Source: CAYLMM01 sp964384825 (GTDB lineage Bacteria; Krumholzibacteriota; Krumholzibacteriia; LZORAL124-64-63). Taken from it: a stretch of 6,323 bases of DNA. Location: assembly GCA_964384825.1 (NCBI GenBank), contig CAYLMM010000092.1:1-6323 (forward strand). Direction: 5' to 3'. The translations under genes and the position numbers were made by a program. Shown here piece after piece: positions 1-6,067 of the stretch (position 1 is the first letter of the stretch; each line of letters begins with the position of its first letter). Below the pieces are notes generated by a model. That model did not search any database and was not told the DNA's origin. It saw only the letters and a program-made list of their open reading frames with translations.

Positions 1-548
1 TGGAAGGGCAGGCCCTGCATGGCCAGGGTGTTGCCGTCCTGGATCTGCAGGCGGTAGATGCCGACGTTCTCCTTGTCGACGTCGTCGGGGAACTCGGGAT
101 CCTTCGAGACGACCGACGCCTTCGACAGGTAGAAGCCGCCGTCGGCCTCGTTGACCTTGTAGGCGGGCAGCAGCTCGAGCAGGTTCAGGTCGTCGCCCTC
201 GACGGTGCATTCCTGGCAGGGAGCGTCGTCGACCCACTTGATCTCGCCGGGGTAGCTGTCCCAGCGGTCGGCCAGCTCGTAGAACTGCTCCTTCAGGCTG
301 GTGGTCTTGGGCATGCCCATCATCACGGCGTGGTTGGCCCACGATCCGTGCACGTTGATGGCGATCTTCTTGCCCTTGTGGCCGATCACGTTGTCGACGA
401 TGACCGCGGGGCCGGTCGGGCCGACGTCGGCCGAGCCGCGGGCGATGCCGCGGATATCGGGCTCGGGCAGGATCTCCTCGGAGAAGGTGACCAGCTGGCC
501 TTCCTTCTCGAGCTGTGCGAGATAGGATCGCAGATCATTGAAACCCAT
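1..548 (-). CDS. UbiD-family non-oxidative hydroxyarylic acid decarboxylase, large (C) subunit, N-terminal part
   Basis: Only the first 182 codons lie in the window; the C-terminus runs off the left edge. The start MGFNDLRSYL and the block NVGIYRLQ (residues 161-168) match, from memory, the C subunit of phenolic acid decarboxylases (EcdC/BsdC/VdcC type, about 475-490 residues). In the UbiD family the Asn and Arg of this block (here N161 and R166) bind prenylated FMN and its metal ions. The catalytic glutamates lie beyond the edge. The enzyme is cytoplasmic and removes CO2 from a hydroxylated aromatic acid; which acid cannot be told. The ATG at 546-548 follows AAGGAG at a spacing of six. The gene lies 81 bp after ubiX, the usual B-then-C order; a small D subunit, if present, would be off the left edge. 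Family assignment is firm, substrate open. Confidence 0.9.
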   Translation of the reverse strand, partial: MGFNDLRSYLAQLEKEGQLVTFSEEILPEPDIRGIARGSADVGPTGPAVIVDNVIGHKGKKIAINVHGSWANHAVMMGMPKTTSLKEQFYELADRWDSYPGEIKWVDDAPCQECTVEGDDLNLLELLPAYKVNEADGGFYLSKASVVSKDPEFPDDVDKENVGIYRLQIQDGNTLAMQGLPF

Positions 549-582
549 CAGTGTCTCCTTTGCAGGTTGACTGCCATGATTC

Positions 583-599
583 GCGGCCGCGACGGCCGC
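583..599 (-). repeat. Short inverted repeat between ubiX and the decarboxylase gene
   Basis: GCGGCC and GGCCGC (6 bp each) flank a 5-nt loop in the 81-bp gap between the two genes. There is no T-tract on either side, so it is not a standard terminator. In mRNA it could form a small hairpin that affects processing or the relative level of the two proteins. In GC-rich DNA a repeat of this size can also arise by chance. Confidence 0.3.
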
Positions 600-629
600 A
601 TCGACGAACGAAAAACGAGTTCAGCCTCG

Positions 630-1241
630 TCACGCTCCCTCGCGCAGGCGTTGGGAGCCCTCGTCGTCGTCCATCCCCCGCCACCGACGGAACCGCCGGT
701 GCTCGACCCCGAATTCGTTCAGGACCTTCCCGACGATGTGGTCGTTCATGTCCCTCAGGGTTTCCGGCTTGTTGTAGTAGGTGAGCATCGGGGGAAGGAT
801 GACGGCGCCGAAGGAGGCCATGGTGGTCATGTTCTGCAGATGGATGAGGCTCAGGGGCGTCTCGCGCGCCACGAGCACGAGCTTTCGCCGCTCTTTCATC
901 GTGACGTCGGCGGCCCGCAGCAACAGGTTGTCGCTGTAGCCGTGCGCGACGCCCGCGAGCGTCTTCATGCTGCAGGGGATGACCACCATGCCCTCGGTCC
1001 TGTAGGTGCCGCTGGCGATGCTGGCGCCGATATCGTCCAGCGGATGGAGGTTGTCGACCATGTCGGCCAGGTCGGCCGAGCCGAGGCCCAGTTCGTGCCG
1101 GAGGGTGCGCTCGGCACCGCCGCTGACCACCAGGTCGACCTCCCAGCCGGGGATCGCCTGCATCGTCCGCAGCAGGTTGAGAGCCAGGCCGGCGCCGCTC
1201 GCGCCGCTGATCCCCACCACCAGTCTCTTGGTCCCGTTCAT
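630..1241 (-). CDS. ubiX: UbiX/Pad1-type flavin prenyltransferase (decarboxylase B subunit)
   Basis: This 203-residue protein has the family's usual length. It joins a prenyl group to reduced FMN to make prenylated FMN, the cofactor of UbiD decarboxylases. Visible features are the N-terminal flavin-binding loop GISGASGA (residues 10-17), the PCSMKTLAG segment (89-97), and the block from R109 to E127. R109, K116, R126, E127 and Y156 fall at a constant offset of 13 from residues I recall as R122, K129, R139, E140 and Y169 of Pseudomonas UbiX, which supports an active enzyme. The last 20 or so residues are a charged tail outside the core. The ATG follows AAGGAGGT closely and lies 22 bp after the transporter stop, so the two genes are co-transcribed. 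The context (transporter before, UbiD after) points to a decarboxylase-dedicated copy, as in vdcB/bsdB operons, rather than ubiquinone synthesis. Confidence 0.93.
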   Translation of the reverse strand: MNGTKRLVVGISGASGAGLALNLLRTMQAIPGWEVDLVVSGGAERTLRHELGLGSADLADMVDNLHPLDDIGASIASGTYRTEGMVVIPCSMKTLAGVAHGYSDNLLLRAADVTMKERRKLVLVARETPLSLIHLQNMTTMASFGAVILPPMLTYYNKPETLRDMNDHIVGKVLNEFGVEHRRFRRWRGMDDDEGSQRLREGA

Positions 1242-1263
1242 GATCGACCTCCTTCGCGACGGC

Positions 1264-2700
1264 CTAGAGCAGGCCCGTGATGCGCCACCAGATGATCTCG
1301 ACGCCGATGGTCGTCACGAAGACGATCACCGTCAGCGGGATGCCCAGACGCATCACTTCCTTGTCGTTGTAGAGCCCCTGGTCGTCGCCGAGGCCGACCA
1401 GCATGTTCATGTGGTGGAAGGGCAGCACGTAGTGCATCGCCAGCGTGGTGTAGACCAGCAGCGAGGGAACCAGCGGATCCATGCCCGAGGAAGCGGTGAA
1501 GGTGAGGATCGTCGGGATGACGATGCCCATCACCGCCAGCACGCTGCCCAGCACCATATGGATGGCGACGCCGACGACGGTCACCAGGCCGGCGAAGAGG
1601 AAGGGATTGACCGGCACCGAATCGGGCAGCAGCGCGTTGGCCAGCCACTCGTTCATGCCGGTGTGGGCGCCGACCTTGCCGATCGCCAGGGCGGCGGTCA
1701 GGAACAGCAGGGTGGCCAGGGGCACGTCGTTCCAGGACTGGGGTTTGAGCACGCCGCCGATCAGGGGCATGCTCAGGCCGACCACGGCGATCAGCGCGAT
1801 CCAGGCGGTGTGGATGCCGTGGATGCTGTCGGTGGCCCACATCACGATCGCGAAGGCGACCCAGAAGATGCAGCGCTTCTCGACGCCCGAGAGGCCGCCC
1901 ATCCTGGCCATGTCCTCGCGCACCGCTTCCTTGTCCAGCTGGAAATCGCCTTCGGGCTTGTAGAGCTTCAGCTGCAGCAGCAGCGTCGCGATCGAGGCGA
2001 AGACGCCCGGCACGCCCATCTGCCACAGCCAGCCCAGCCACGAGACCTCGTGGCCCGAGAAGCCGCAGGCGATGGTGTTGATCAGGCTGTCGCCGGTCAG
2101 CAGGATCATCGACGTCGGGCAGGAACCGGCGAAGACGGCCAGGCCGATGTTGGCGCCGTCCTTGCGGGACATGCCCGAGCTCTTGATGATGCCGATCATC
2201 ACCGACATGATCAGGAAGCTGCGCGGCCAGGGATGCGGGATCAGGAAGCTCAGCAGCAGGCCCAGCACGTAGGCGCCGACCACGATGCTGCGATACCCGG
2301 AGACGAACTTAAGGATGTACATGTAGGAGATGCGCTGGCCGAGGCCGGAATCCTTGACCGCCGCGGCGATCAGGTAGCCGCCGACAACCAGGTAGACCAC
2401 CGGAGTGCTCCAGAGCCCGAAGGTGACTCCGACCGGTGCGACATCCATCACGATGTAGGCGGTCAGCAACAGGACCGACACGTAGCCCGGATGGGCGACC
2501 TTGGTGGCCCAGAAGATGACGGCCAGCAGACTCAGCCCCAGGCAGCGCTTTCCCTCGACGCTCAGTCCGTCCAGGGGAAGCGCCATCACTGCGGCCGCGA
2601 CCAGGATCCCGGCGAAGAAACCGATGAACCGGAGATTCCGGGCCATGAACGAGGGCTGTGCCGGACGTCCTTTCGTTACCTTTGCAGCGAGTTCAGCCAC
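1264..2700 (-). CDS. DASS/SLC13-family anion transporter, divergent; candidate aromatic acid importer
   Basis: The protein has 478 residues with about 11-13 hydrophobic membrane segments and the two-fold layout of the divalent anion:Na+ symporter (SLC13) family. A charged cytoplasmic loop (about residues 247-277) separates the halves. The loops that carry the Ser-Asn-Thr ion and substrate motifs in typical members read PHPWPRSF (155-162) and MVLGSVLAVMG (382-392) here. The companion loops are AGSCPTSMILLTG (191-203) and VLPFHHMNMLVGLG (425-438), the latter with two His. Loss of both SNT motifs suggests a different coupling ion or substrate. I chose the GTG at 2698-2700 because AAGGAGG precedes it at a spacing of six. 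An in-frame ATG 24 codons upstream and another at 2646 have no comparable site. First gene of the operon with ubiX and the UbiD gene, so it probably imports the acid that they decarboxylate. Confidence 0.85.
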   Translation of the reverse strand: MAELAAKVTKGRPAQPSFMARNLRFIGFFAGILVAAAVMALPLDGLSVEGKRCLGLSLLAVIFWATKVAHPGYVSVLLLTAYIVMDVAPVGVTFGLWSTPVVYLVVGGYLIAAAVKDSGLGQRISYMYILKFVSGYRSIVVGAYVLGLLLSFLIPHPWPRSFLIMSVMIGIIKSSGMSRKDGANIGLAVFAGSCPTSMILLTGDSLINTIACGFSGHEVSWLGWLWQMGVPGVFASIATLLLQLKLYKPEGDFQLDKEAVREDMARMGGLSGVEKRCIFWVAFAIVMWATDSIHGIHTAWIALIAVVGLSMPLIGGVLKPQSWNDVPLATLLFLTAALAIGKVGAHTGMNEWLANALLPDSVPVNPFLFAGLVTVVGVAIHMVLGSVLAVMGIVIPTILTFTASSGMDPLVPSLLVYTTLAMHYVLPFHHMNMLVGLGDDQGLYNDKEVMRLGIPLTVIVFVTTIGVEIIWWRITGLL

Positions 2701-2706
2701 TACGGG

Positions 2707-2713
2707 CCTCCTT
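2707..2713 (-). promoter_or_regulatory. Ribosome binding site fixing the GTG start of the transporter
   Basis: AAGGAGG on the minus strand lies six bases before the GTG at 2698-2700. It rules against the longer in-frame ATG start at 2772, whose extra 24 codons are rich in Arg and Pro and do not resemble a membrane protein N-terminus. Confidence 0.8.
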
Positions 2714-2770
2714 CGAGTGGGATGGAGATTTCTTTGCGGGCGAGCGGTGGGACAGCTATCCACGCGAGGC

Positions 2771-2800
2771 AATCTAGCGGGAGTGTTTAGGCGGTAACAA
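2771..2800 (-). promoter_or_regulatory. Possible promoter of the transporter-ubiX-ubiD operon
   Basis: On the minus strand TTGTTA (2795-2800) and TAGATT (2771-2776) are separated by 18 bp, each matching 4 of 6 consensus sigma-70 bases. The predicted start of transcription is near 2764, giving a leader of about 60 nt. The match is modest. It gains support because the LysR-type box at 2821-2839 would then be centred near -66, the normal position for LysR activators. Confidence 0.35.
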
Positions 2801-2807
2801 CAACAAC
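2796..2807. repeat. AAC/GTT trinucleotide repeat, four units
   Basis: Four perfect AAC units on the plus strand (GTT on the minus strand) are followed by AAAC. The repeat lies between the LysR-type box and the predicted -35 element of the operon and overlaps that element. Gain or loss of a unit would change the spacing between regulator and polymerase. Confidence 0.6.
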
Positions 2808-2820
2808 AAACGGAGGGTGC

Positions 2821-2839
2821 CTATTCCGTAACTCGATAC
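2821..2839. promoter_or_regulatory. Candidate LysR-type binding box upstream of the transporter operon
   Basis: CTATTCCGTAACTCGATAC has the T-N11-A form: TAT, 11 bases, ATA. It agrees at 13 of 19 positions with the box at 4034-4052, and identity is concentrated in the outer parts TATTC and GATAC. Its centre is 130 bp upstream of the GTG start, against 134 bp for the other box. Activation by the neighbouring LysR protein is inferred. Confidence 0.5.
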
Positions 2840-2941
2840 AAAACAATGACTTGATTCAATATCCGCATGGAGGGCATCCGGATTTTCGATAGCCGGAGAG
2901 GCGCTCGGGGTCGCTGATCCGGCCGCGCGGACCGGCGCGCT

Positions 2942-2964
2942 CGGGCCGGCCCGCGGCAGGCCGC
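2942..2964 (-). other. GC-rich palindromes directly after the LysR gene
   Basis: CGGGCCGGCCCG (2942-2953) is a perfect 12-bp palindrome, and GCGGC-AG-GCCGC (2953-2964) follows, reaching the stop codon of the regulator gene. Neither has a T-tract. They may slow or end transcription between the regulator and the operon, but a standard intrinsic terminator is not seen. Read-through from the regulator into the transporter operon therefore remains possible. Confidence 0.3.
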
Positions 2965-3909
2965 TCAGTCGGGCCGCGAGAGGCCCAACTGACTGGGGCA
3001 GGCCAGAAGCCGGGGGAACAGATTCTCGCGCAGCCAGCGGTGGGAGGCGTCCTTGTGGAACCGCTCGTGCCACCACAGGGAATAGCGCAGCAGGGGCAAT
3101 TCGGACGGCACGGGCAGAACCAACAGGTCCAGATCGCCCATCCCGTCGCGGGCCACGTGGTTCGGGACCACCGCCACCAGATCGGTGTTGGCGATGATGC
3201 CGAAGGCCGACATGTATCCCGGCACGGTCATCTTGATCCGGCGCTGCATGCCGCGCTCCTCGAGCCAGACATCGATGCCCTTGCAACGGCCGCCGCCGAT
3301 GCTGACGATCACGAAATCCAGTTCCGGGATCAGGTCCACATCCAGTTCGTCGATTTCCCCCAGCGACGGGTGCTCCCTGCGGCTGACGCAGACCATCTTG
3401 TCCTCGTCGATGATGCGGCGGTGGATGTTCTGGGGAAAGACGTCGTCCAGGCTGATGGCCAGGTGCATGTCGCCGGTCAGCAGCTTGTCCCGGGCGGTTG
3501 CCCCCCAGTCGTGCAGATGGAAGGTGAACATGTTGTCGCGGCCCAGGAAGGGGGCCAGCACCTCGTTGAACACGTGGCGCATCACGTAGTCCGGAGCCGT
3601 GATGTGGAAGTCCCGGCGGTGGGTGGCCGGATTGAATTCGTTGGAGAAGAGGCCCGAGATGTCGGCCAGCACGGCGTCGATGTTCTGGCCGATCAGCTTG
3701 CCCTTCGGCGTCAGCACGTATCCGGTGCCCAGGCGGACCAGCAGCGGATCGTCGAAGAAATCGCGCAACTGGGCCAGATAGCGGCTCATCGTCGACTGGG
3801 TCAGGTTCATCGACTCGGCCGCCCGGCTGACGTTGCGGTGCTCCAGCAGGGCCTTCAAGGGTATCAGCAGGTTCAGATTGACGTTCTGCAGGTCTCTCAG
3901 GTCTTGCAT
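2965..3909 (-). CDS. LysR-type transcriptional regulator, NodD/NahR-like
   Basis: A 314-residue protein of normal LysR length. The N-terminal winged helix-turn-helix covers about residues 12-71 and includes LLEHRNVSRAAESMNLTQS and the wing segment FFDDPLLVRLGTGYVLTPKG. The LNLL start and the DDPLLVR wing resemble the NodD/NahR/DntR/LinR branch, whose known effectors are often aromatic (salicylate for NahR, flavonoids for NodD). The rest (about 90-300) is the periplasmic-binding-protein-like effector domain. ATG at 3907-3909 follows AGGAG at a spacing of seven. The gene lies upstream of the transporter-ubiX-ubiD operon in the same direction, with 264 bp between. Related boxes upstream of both suggest self-regulation and operon control in response to an aromatic acid. 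The ligand is inferred, not shown. Confidence 0.92.
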   Translation of the reverse strand: MQDLRDLQNVNLNLLIPLKALLEHRNVSRAAESMNLTQSTMSRYLAQLRDFFDDPLLVRLGTGYVLTPKGKLIGQNIDAVLADISGLFSNEFNPATHRRDFHITAPDYVMRHVFNEVLAPFLGRDNMFTFHLHDWGATARDKLLTGDMHLAISLDDVFPQNIHRRIIDEDKMVCVSRREHPSLGEIDELDVDLIPELDFVIVSIGGGRCKGIDVWLEERGMQRRIKMTVPGYMSAFGIIANTDLVAVVPNHVARDGMGDLDLLVLPVPSELPLLRYSLWWHERFHKDASHRWLRENLFPRLLACPSQLGLSRPD

Positions 3910-3984
3910 CGTTCGACTCCTGCGTTTCCGGGGCGAGACCGTCGCGACGGGGCGGCGGCGCAGGTTCGGGATCTCACGTCCTCA

Positions 3985-4013
3985 ATGGTGACCATGCGGA
4001 TCTATGCAGTCAA
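3985..4013 (-). promoter_or_regulatory. Possible promoter of the LysR gene
   Basis: TTGACT (4008-4013, 5 of 6 consensus bases) and CACCAT (3985-3990, weak) on the minus strand are separated by 17 bp. Transcription would start near 3978. The T-N11-A box at 4034-4052 would then be centred at about -65, the classic LysR recognition position. The -10 element is poor, which would fit a promoter needing an activator. Confidence 0.35.
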
Positions 4014-4033
4014 ACGCATACTTGTCATCTATG

Positions 4034-4052
4034 GTATTCGCTTATTGGATAC
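4034..4052. promoter_or_regulatory. Candidate LysR-type binding box upstream of the regulator gene
   Basis: GTATTCGCTTATTGGATAC is a perfect 4-bp dyad (GTAT/ATAC) around 11 bases, a textbook T-N11-A site. A further ATAC half-site at 4018-4021 lies towards the promoter, where LysR proteins often have a second, activation half-site. The box directly abuts the T-tract of the lipoprotein gene's terminator. Confidence 0.55.
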
Positions 4053-4079
4053 AAAAAAGGGGCGAAATCGCTTCGCCCC
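4053..4079 (-). terminator. Rho-independent terminator of the lipoprotein gene
   Basis: On the minus strand a perfect 8-bp stem GGGGCGAA/TTCGCCCC with a 5-nt loop is followed at once by six T. It starts 28 bp after the lipoprotein stop codon. It separates the WYL-lipoprotein unit from the LysR-decarboxylase module. Confidence 0.88.
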
Positions 4080-4106
4080 CCGCCAAAATTCGCGATTTTT
4101 TCCCGA

Positions 4107-4709
4107 TCAGCGAACGAAAATCGCCTTGCCGGAGGTGAAGGACCACCCCGCGGGCTCCCCGGGAGGGCCGTCGAAGGCCTCGATCCAGAGGGTTTCGTCG
4201 TCGGGCATGTGCAGCAGGATCGTGCGGTCGACCCACAGATCCAGATAGACTGCGTAGGTGTTGCCGTCGGGCGTCACCGCGGAGAAGGGGCGGTTGTAAC
4301 GGCCGGCGTCCCGGGAATCGTAGGCGTAGGCCCCGGGATCCAGGGCGGCGCCGTCCGGACCGCAGGCGATCAACGAGGCGTCCGAAATGGCGTCGGATCC
4401 GAACAGGATCAGATGCGGGTCGGCGGCATCGGCGTCTTCTCCGGCGCGGAACCAGCAGCCGCGCGCGGTTCCGGGCATATCCCGCCGGCGCCACCATCCG
4501 GGATCGCCGTCATCGAAGATTTCCGCCCCGTCTGCCGAAGAAGCGATCTCCTGGAGGAAAGACACGGCGGCCAGGGGCTCGGAATCGTCGGCGGAAACGG
4601 CCATTTCGCCGGAATCATGACCGGGAACGGCAGGATCATCGCCGTTGCAGCCGCCGGCGAGCACGCAGATCATCCCGAAAGCCAACAGCGGCAAGTGATT
4701 CTTTTTCAT
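4107..4709 (-). CDS. Hypothetical lipoprotein
   Basis: This 200-residue protein is not recognised. It begins with a lipoprotein signal peptide: MKKN, a hydrophobic stretch (about residues 6-19) and the lipobox AGGC with Cys21. The -3 residue is Ala rather than the usual Leu, so the lipobox is slightly weak. The mature part starts with an Asp-rich, disordered-looking linker (about 22-45), then a compact region with WW, several Asp/Gly turns and two Cys besides Cys21, and ends in AGWSFTSGKAIFVR. No enzyme motif is visible; a small secreted or membrane-anchored beta-rich domain is possible. The ATG at 4707-4709 follows GGAGG at a spacing of nine. The same frame stays open further upstream to about 5519, but that part overlaps the WYL gene and is not real. 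It lies 86 bp after the WYL gene and ends at its own terminator. Confidence 0.8.
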   Translation of the reverse strand: MKKNHLPLLAFGMICVLAGGCNGDDPAVPGHDSGEMAVSADDSEPLAAVSFLQEIASSADGAEIFDDGDPGWWRRRDMPGTARGCWFRAGEDADAADPHLILFGSDAISDASLIACGPDGAALDPGAYAYDSRDAGRYNRPFSAVTPDGNTYAVYLDLWVDRTILLHMPDDETLWIEAFDGPPGEPAGWSFTSGKAIFVR

Positions 4710-4731
4710 GACTTTGCGCCTCCCGCACGAG

Positions 4732-4755
4732 ATGGTCGCCTCCGAATACGACCAT
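4732..4755. repeat. Inverted repeat upstream of the lipoprotein gene
   Basis: ATGGTCG and CGACCAT (7 bp, perfect) flank 10 bases, 22 bp upstream of the lipoprotein start and within the 86-bp gap after the WYL gene. It may be an operator or an mRNA hairpin in the leader. No T-tract follows, so it is not a standard terminator. Confidence 0.4.
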
Positions 4756-4795
4756 TCCGATGCGGGAAACGTGCCAGAAGCGGGCGGAATCGGGA

Positions 4796-5806
4796 TCAGC
4801 GGGTGTAGGAATCGAGCGCGGCGGCCAGCTCGGCGCGCAGCTTCTCGGCCAGCGACGCGGGTTCGAGCAGCCTGGCGCAGGATCCGAAGGCCATCACCAG
4901 CGACATCACTTCCGGCTCGGATGTCGACCAGAAGCCGATGCGCACGACCTCGCCCCGCCGCTCGATCGTCTGGTCGGGGCTCCAGACGCGCTCGGCGGCG
5001 AAGGCCGCGGCCCAGCCGGTCAGTTCGACCACCGCGCGGAAACGCTTCTGCATCCAAACGCCGTAGCCCCGGTTCATGACCTTCTCGAAATCGTAGCCGG
5101 CGGGGCGGCGGAAGGCGACATCGGTCAGCTCGGCCCGCTCGAAGCGATGGATCGCGAGCAGGGGATCGTACTTCGGCGTCTTGTAGGGTTTGCCCGGCAT
5201 CCGCGCCTTGCGGGCGTGGACGTAGACGCTCTCGCGGTGGGCGAAGATCTGCAGCGGCTTGATGCGGAAGGTCTTGGCCTCCGGCGCGCCGAGGCTGCGG
5301 TAGACGACCTCGCAGACGCGCCGGCGGTCGAGCCCCTCGATCAGGGTGCGCAGGATCCCCTCCTGCGCCGTGTAGTCGATCACCCCGGAGCGCACGACCC
5401 CGAAGCCGCGGCCCGACGGTTCGACCCCGGGCGGCAGATGGCGGCCGCTCTTCTCCAGCGCGCGCTCGACCTCGAGATAGGTCTCGGCTCCGAGCAGATG
5501 GCGGGTGAAGGCGCGGCACATCTGCAGGGTGCGGTGCTCGGTCTCGCCGAGCAGGGCCGCGGGCTCGGCCGCGTCGTGATCGCGCTCGATCCAGATGTAC
5601 TTGCGCTGGCCGCGGATCTCGTCGCGGATGGGAACGGCGTAGCCCTCGGTGATGGTGTCGACCAGCCGCAGGACCGTCTGCTTGGAACAGTCCAGCGACT
5701 CGGCGAGCTCGGTCAGCGAGTAGCGCGCGCCGGTGAACAGCAGCTTGGCGAACAGGCGGATCAGCTTCTCGCCGTATGTGGCGTCGGGATTCTGCTTGGG
5801 CTGCAT
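4796..5806 (-). CDS. WYL-domain transcriptional regulator (YafY/PafC-like)
   Basis: A 336-residue regulator of usual family length. Residues about 10-73 form a winged helix-turn-helix (LTELAESLDCSKQTVLRLVD as the helix pair). Residues about 145-235 form the WYL domain, with YRSLGAPEAKTFRIKPLQIF and LLAIHRFERAELTDVAF as its strands; the name-giving motif reads VYV (194-196). Residues about 250-335 form the C-terminal WCX domain, with WSPDQTI and FWSTSEPEVMSLVMAFG. WYL domains bind ligands, in some cases nucleic acid or nucleotides; the ligand is unknown. I chose the ATG at 5804-5806 because GAGGT precedes it at a spacing of five. The ATG 24 codons upstream (5876-5878) has no ribosome site and lies close to the predicted promoter. 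A palindrome at 5884-5898 may be its own operator. The lipoprotein gene downstream may be its target or operon partner. Confidence 0.9.
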   Translation of the reverse strand: MQPKQNPDATYGEKLIRLFAKLLFTGARYSLTELAESLDCSKQTVLRLVDTITEGYAVPIRDEIRGQRKYIWIERDHDAAEPAALLGETEHRTLQMCRAFTRHLLGAETYLEVERALEKSGRHLPPGVEPSGRGFGVVRSGVIDYTAQEGILRTLIEGLDRRRVCEVVYRSLGAPEAKTFRIKPLQIFAHRESVYVHARKARMPGKPYKTPKYDPLLAIHRFERAELTDVAFRRPAGYDFEKVMNRGYGVWMQKRFRAVVELTGWAAAFAAERVWSPDQTIERRGEVVRIGFWSTSEPEVMSLVMAFGSCARLLEPASLAEKLRAELAAALDSYTR

Positions 5807-5811
5807 GGGCG

Positions 5812-5816
5812 ACCTC
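5812..5816 (-). promoter_or_regulatory. Ribosome binding site fixing the WYL regulator start
   Basis: GAGGT on the minus strand lies five bases before the ATG at 5804-5806. It favours a 336-residue protein over a 360-residue one, whose extra N-terminus does not look like part of the DNA-binding domain. Confidence 0.6.
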
Positions 5817-5883
5817 GATGCGGGATTGCGGCCGATGTTCGTGAAAAGGATTCCGGATCCGTTTTCAAAATAATGCATGACCG

Positions 5884-5898
5884 TTCCGTCTGACGGAA
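5884..5898. promoter_or_regulatory. Palindromic operator candidate of the WYL regulator
   Basis: TTCCGTC-T-GACGGAA is a perfect 7+1+7 dyad. After one mismatch the symmetry resumes with CC/GG on both sides. It touches the predicted -10 element and covers the predicted transcription start, the right place for autorepression. Binding by the WYL protein is inferred. Confidence 0.5.
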
Positions 5899-5927
5899 TG
5901 GTAGCACGGGATAATCCGTCGCGTCAG
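5898..5927 (-). promoter_or_regulatory. Possible promoter of the WYL regulator gene
   Basis: CTGACG (5922-5927) and TACCAT (5898-5903) on the minus strand are separated by 18 bp; each matches 4 of 6 consensus bases. The start of transcription would be near 5890, inside the palindrome. Confidence 0.3.
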
Positions 5928-6029
5928 CACCGAGAGCCGAGAAGACGGCAAGATGCGAGTTCCTATCCGAGCCGATATCTCGACATGGGCAGCGGGAGGG
6001 CGAGCGACCCCTTTCCTTCCCGAGGCCAG

Positions 6030-6060
6030 CGCGGGGGTCTTTGGGCGAGTGGCCCCCGCG
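6030..6060. repeat. Hairpin-forming inverted repeat (first of two)
   Basis: CGCGGGGG (6030-6037) pairs with CCCCCGCG (6053-6060), extended by two weaker pairs around an 11-nt loop. No T-tract follows on either strand. It stands 7 bp from the hairpin at 6068-6101. Confidence 0.6.
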
Positions 6061-6067
6061 TCTATAG

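Noticed and set aside
330..1280. Open frame of 316 codons on the plus strand
   Set aside because: Antisense to the UbiD and UbiX genes, which are recognisable on the minus strand.
1006..2790. Open frame of 594 codons on the plus strand
   Set aside because: It lies antisense to the transporter and ubiX genes. Its translation is an unstructured His/Asp/Gln-rich string typical of the opposite strand of GC-rich genes.
2851..2859. TTGATTCAA as a regulator site
   Set aside because: A 4+1+4 dyad is too short to stand alone, and the T-N11-A box at 2821-2839 is better supported.
2774..3286. Minus-strand frame of 170 codons overlapping the end of the LysR gene
   Set aside because: Out of frame with the LysR protein, Arg/Ala/Pro-rich and without a ribosome site.
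3040..4248. Open frame of 402 codons on the plus strand
   Set aside because: Antisense to the LysR gene and running through its promoter region and terminator; composition is low-complexity His/Val/Gln with no domain.
4107..5519. Reading the lipoprotein as the tail of a 470-residue fusion protein
   Set aside because: The upstream part is an Arg/Pro-rich shadow of the WYL gene. The signal peptide and ribosome site place the true start at 4709.
4760..5893. Open frame of 377 codons on the plus strand
   Set aside because: Mirror of the WYL regulator, which has clear domains and a ribosome site on the minus strand.
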